From contig CAJNOQ010001754.1 of assembly GCA_905250885.1 (NCBI GenBank), positions 1 through 28,832 on the forward strand: a stretch of 28,832 nt of DNA, written 5' to 3'. The first letter of the stretch is position 1. Every line of letters begins with the position of its first letter. The notes under the pieces are model-generated. The model searched no databases, had not been told where the DNA came from, and worked only from the letters and a program-made list of their open reading frames with translations. Position numbers and translations under genes: made by a program. Of this stretch, positions 26,612 to 28,832 are shown piece by piece. The stretch comes from Didymodactylos carnosus. Its lineage: Eukaryota; Rotifera; Eurotatoria; Philodinida; Philodinidae.

Positions 26612-28480
26612 TGGGTATCAAATAATTAAATGTTGCCTAAATATTAATAGAAACACAGATCTGTCTATCACAAAAAAAAGTATAGACGAGAGAGATATTT
26701 TTTTAGATAGATAAATGGAAGAAGTGTAGAAAGATATTCATGATATAGTAGGTTATTTCATATTTCATCTCAGATGCATTGATGTTCAATAAAAATACAA
26801 TTTGACAATTGTGTTTTGTCTACAATATGTAGATACCATAAAAAAAGGCAATATTTTTTAGCATAATGCCAATGTTGAATATATTTATGATAGAAAATCA
26901 GCTACTTCGAACGAATTAGGCAATTGTAGAATAATTTTATCAGATATTTGTAATAAAAAATCATCGATAGGTATTTGAAGAACGTTTGAGAGATAAAAGC
27001 TTGACTATAAATTGATCGTTGAGTTTTAGTTTGCTCACTTTTTTCATATTTTTTCAATGATTTATCGATTACAGTTATTTTCGACTCACTCTAGTCAGTA
27101 TCAATTTTGAATAATATAAAACGATACACTGTAACTAATTGTTGTTGATGACGTAATAATTTTAGTATAAAATATCGAATATTATCAAAGTCAAAATAGA
27201 CGCGATATTTTTTCAGAAACACATTCTTAATAGTGCGTGATGATAAAAGATACAATTGAATAATGCCATTTATTTAATGTATGAAAAAATTGTCTATTGT
27301 GGAAGCAAGTGGCCAACGTGGTTCGTCTTTTAACAATCTAAATATCGACACTAATGATTAAACTCTCCAGCGTTTTTAATAGTGAAGTGTGATCACGAAA
27401 AACAATGTATGGTACTCTTTCCAAAATGAGTGTGCACTTTAGTATACACGTCGAAATGTGAATTTATAATTTATTTTCAACATGTTCCGAATAATTAGTG
27501 GTTCCTATGAGGGCAAAACGGTCATCTACTGTGCAAAAAACGAATTACACTTAGTTTTTCACTCTGATCATGATGAAAATTGCTTTGCTAACCATTTGCG
27601 TTTCTTGAAATTTAAACTTTCTTTTCTTTCCTCGTCTGCAAGGATTTCGCCATGTTGATTATCCTTTCTGGTTTAATCCCGCTTATAAATCGTTACACAG
27701 AAACATAATAACAACTGTCTAAAGGATTAAACAAATAGGCTGATTCATAAAAATCCTAAGCAAAGCGTAAATAACTTAAATAATATTCCAAGTGTATCGC
27801 TGGAAAGAGAAAAAAGATGGTGTCTGCTCTGCATACAATACATTTATTTATATGGATATTAGCAGAAAATTGTTTTTACAAATACTGTTAGAAAGAGCGA
27901 AAAGTTCTGTACAAAATGGCTTTCTTCTCTATTGCCAAAAAACTAATATAACCCAAAACAGTTAGTTACACATGGATCTTTAAAACGTAAGAAAAACGAC
28001 ACCGTATTGTTTCAACATATATTTATTATTACACTAATATGTTGCTTAAAATTCAACTCAATTCTTAGATCTCTATTTTCATCTTTGATAGGTTTCCTCA
28101 ACTTCCATCGAATACCAAAGTTTCCATGACGAGAATCAATCGTCTAATTTTGCTCAATCAAAACAGAGAAAGAGGACGATGATGTTATGCGTCCTATTTT
28201 TGTCAGTATAGCTCGGCAATTTTGTCGTGTCTATAATATAATTTAATATTCATAAATAATGGCCCTCTCTCTCCGATATAACGAACCGCTTTGATTGTAT
28301 CTCATTTTTTACAGCACGCAAGCGGTTTGAAGCATATATTCATTGTCGGATTAAAAGATATAGAATTTTGTCTCATTTTTAGTAATATATTTGATTTAGA
28401 ATAAATTCTTATGAGCACGGGTGATATAAAGAACATTGCACGGATGATATAATTTAAGTTACTTCCCTTTGTCAAATTTT
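26612..28480. other. AT-rich gene-free stretch
   Basis: I see no exon-like segment, RNA gene or clear repeat. Short open frames lack plausible composition or splice sites. Confidence 0.5.
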
Positions 28481-28488
28481 CTACGTGA

Positions 28489-28768
28489 CAGAGGTGCAAC
28501 CGGTACCGCTATGAACTATAACGGCGACCGGTATACCGGCATTAGTATGAAGTATAATCAATCGGTTGACATTACTGGTATTTTGCGATATGATACAACT
28601 TGGCGAAAATATCGTGTAAATTCAGTTCATTTATGACATATTTCTATAAACAAGGAAAAAGTGTGTATATTTAGGCAAAACACAATCAAGATAAGCCGGT
28701 ACCGGTACGAAGTTTGTATACCGGTGACCGGTACCGGTATCGCATTTTTGATACCGGTTACACCCATG
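28489..28768. mobile_element. hAT-like MITE (280 bp) rich in ACCGGT, with perfect 8-bp target duplication
   Basis: The left end CAGAGGTGCAACCGGTA and the reverse complement of the right end, CATGGGTGTAACCGGTA, match at 14 of 17. The octamer CTACGTGA is repeated exactly on both sides (28481-28488 and 28769-28776). Both ends carry arrays of the palindrome ACCGGT and variants, for example GACCGGTATACCGG at the left and GGTGACCGGTACCGGTATC at the right. The middle is AT-rich and non-coding. GC content at the ends stands out sharply from the surroundings. Confidence 0.85.
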
Positions 28769-28832
28769 CTACGTGACTTGTCCTACAAAACGAGAAAATT
28801 AAAAAGCGCGTTTTGTTTCGTGGGTTAATGGT

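Overview
The window looks like nuclear DNA of a bilaterian animal. The genes are split by many introns with GT..AG borders, often only 56-80 bp, on a very AT-rich background. Three gene families are animal-type: a smoothelin-like calponin-homology (CH) protein, the Golgi calcium-binding protein Cab45/SDF4, and an SLC46 transporter. Short introns, AT-richness and decayed mobile DNA make a bdelloid rotifer my best guess, but that is inference. I see no rRNA, confident tRNA, CRISPR array or bacterial operon.

Layout. 1-1577: no supported gene. 1584-3007 (+): four-exon App1-type phosphatidate phosphatase with an N-terminal membrane anchor; its first intron carries a 66-bp inverted-repeat micro-element. 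3020-8322: long AT-rich gene-poor stretch with a GAGTC-rich repeat element, a GC-rich ORF-bearing patch and one candidate orphan exon. 8323-14967 (+): nine-exon gene for a ~1,557-residue protein, almost entirely low-complexity except for a C-terminal smoothelin-type CH domain. 15555-17195: wreck of a DIRS-like tyrosine-recombinase retrotransposon (RT, RNase H, recombinase). 18108-19137: Tc1/mariner-type element with ~145-bp terminal inverted repeats and a dead transposase fragment. 19694-23261 (-): ten-exon SDF4/Cab45 gene with a 14-nt micro-exon and a one-base frameshift just before its conserved C-terminus. 23569-23813: 245-bp hAT-like MITE with a perfect 8-bp target duplication. 24136-25892 (-): five-exon SLC46-type transporter. 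26405-26599 (-): small unrecognised gene with a polyadenylation signal. 28489-28768: second hAT-like MITE, also with a perfect 8-bp duplication.

The genes do not form a pathway. SLC46 and SDF4 lie in tandem on the minus strand, App1 and the smoothelin-like gene in tandem on the plus strand, with the mobile-element zone between the two blocks. The best candidate for something new is the shared design of the small elements: hAT-like ends (T/CAGRGRTG...) followed by clusters of a short self-complementary word that differs between elements (GAACT/AGTTC, GAGTC/GACTC, ACCGGT). The best gene-level observation is the SDF4 frameshift, which would remove the ER/Golgi-retrieval-like HDEF tail.
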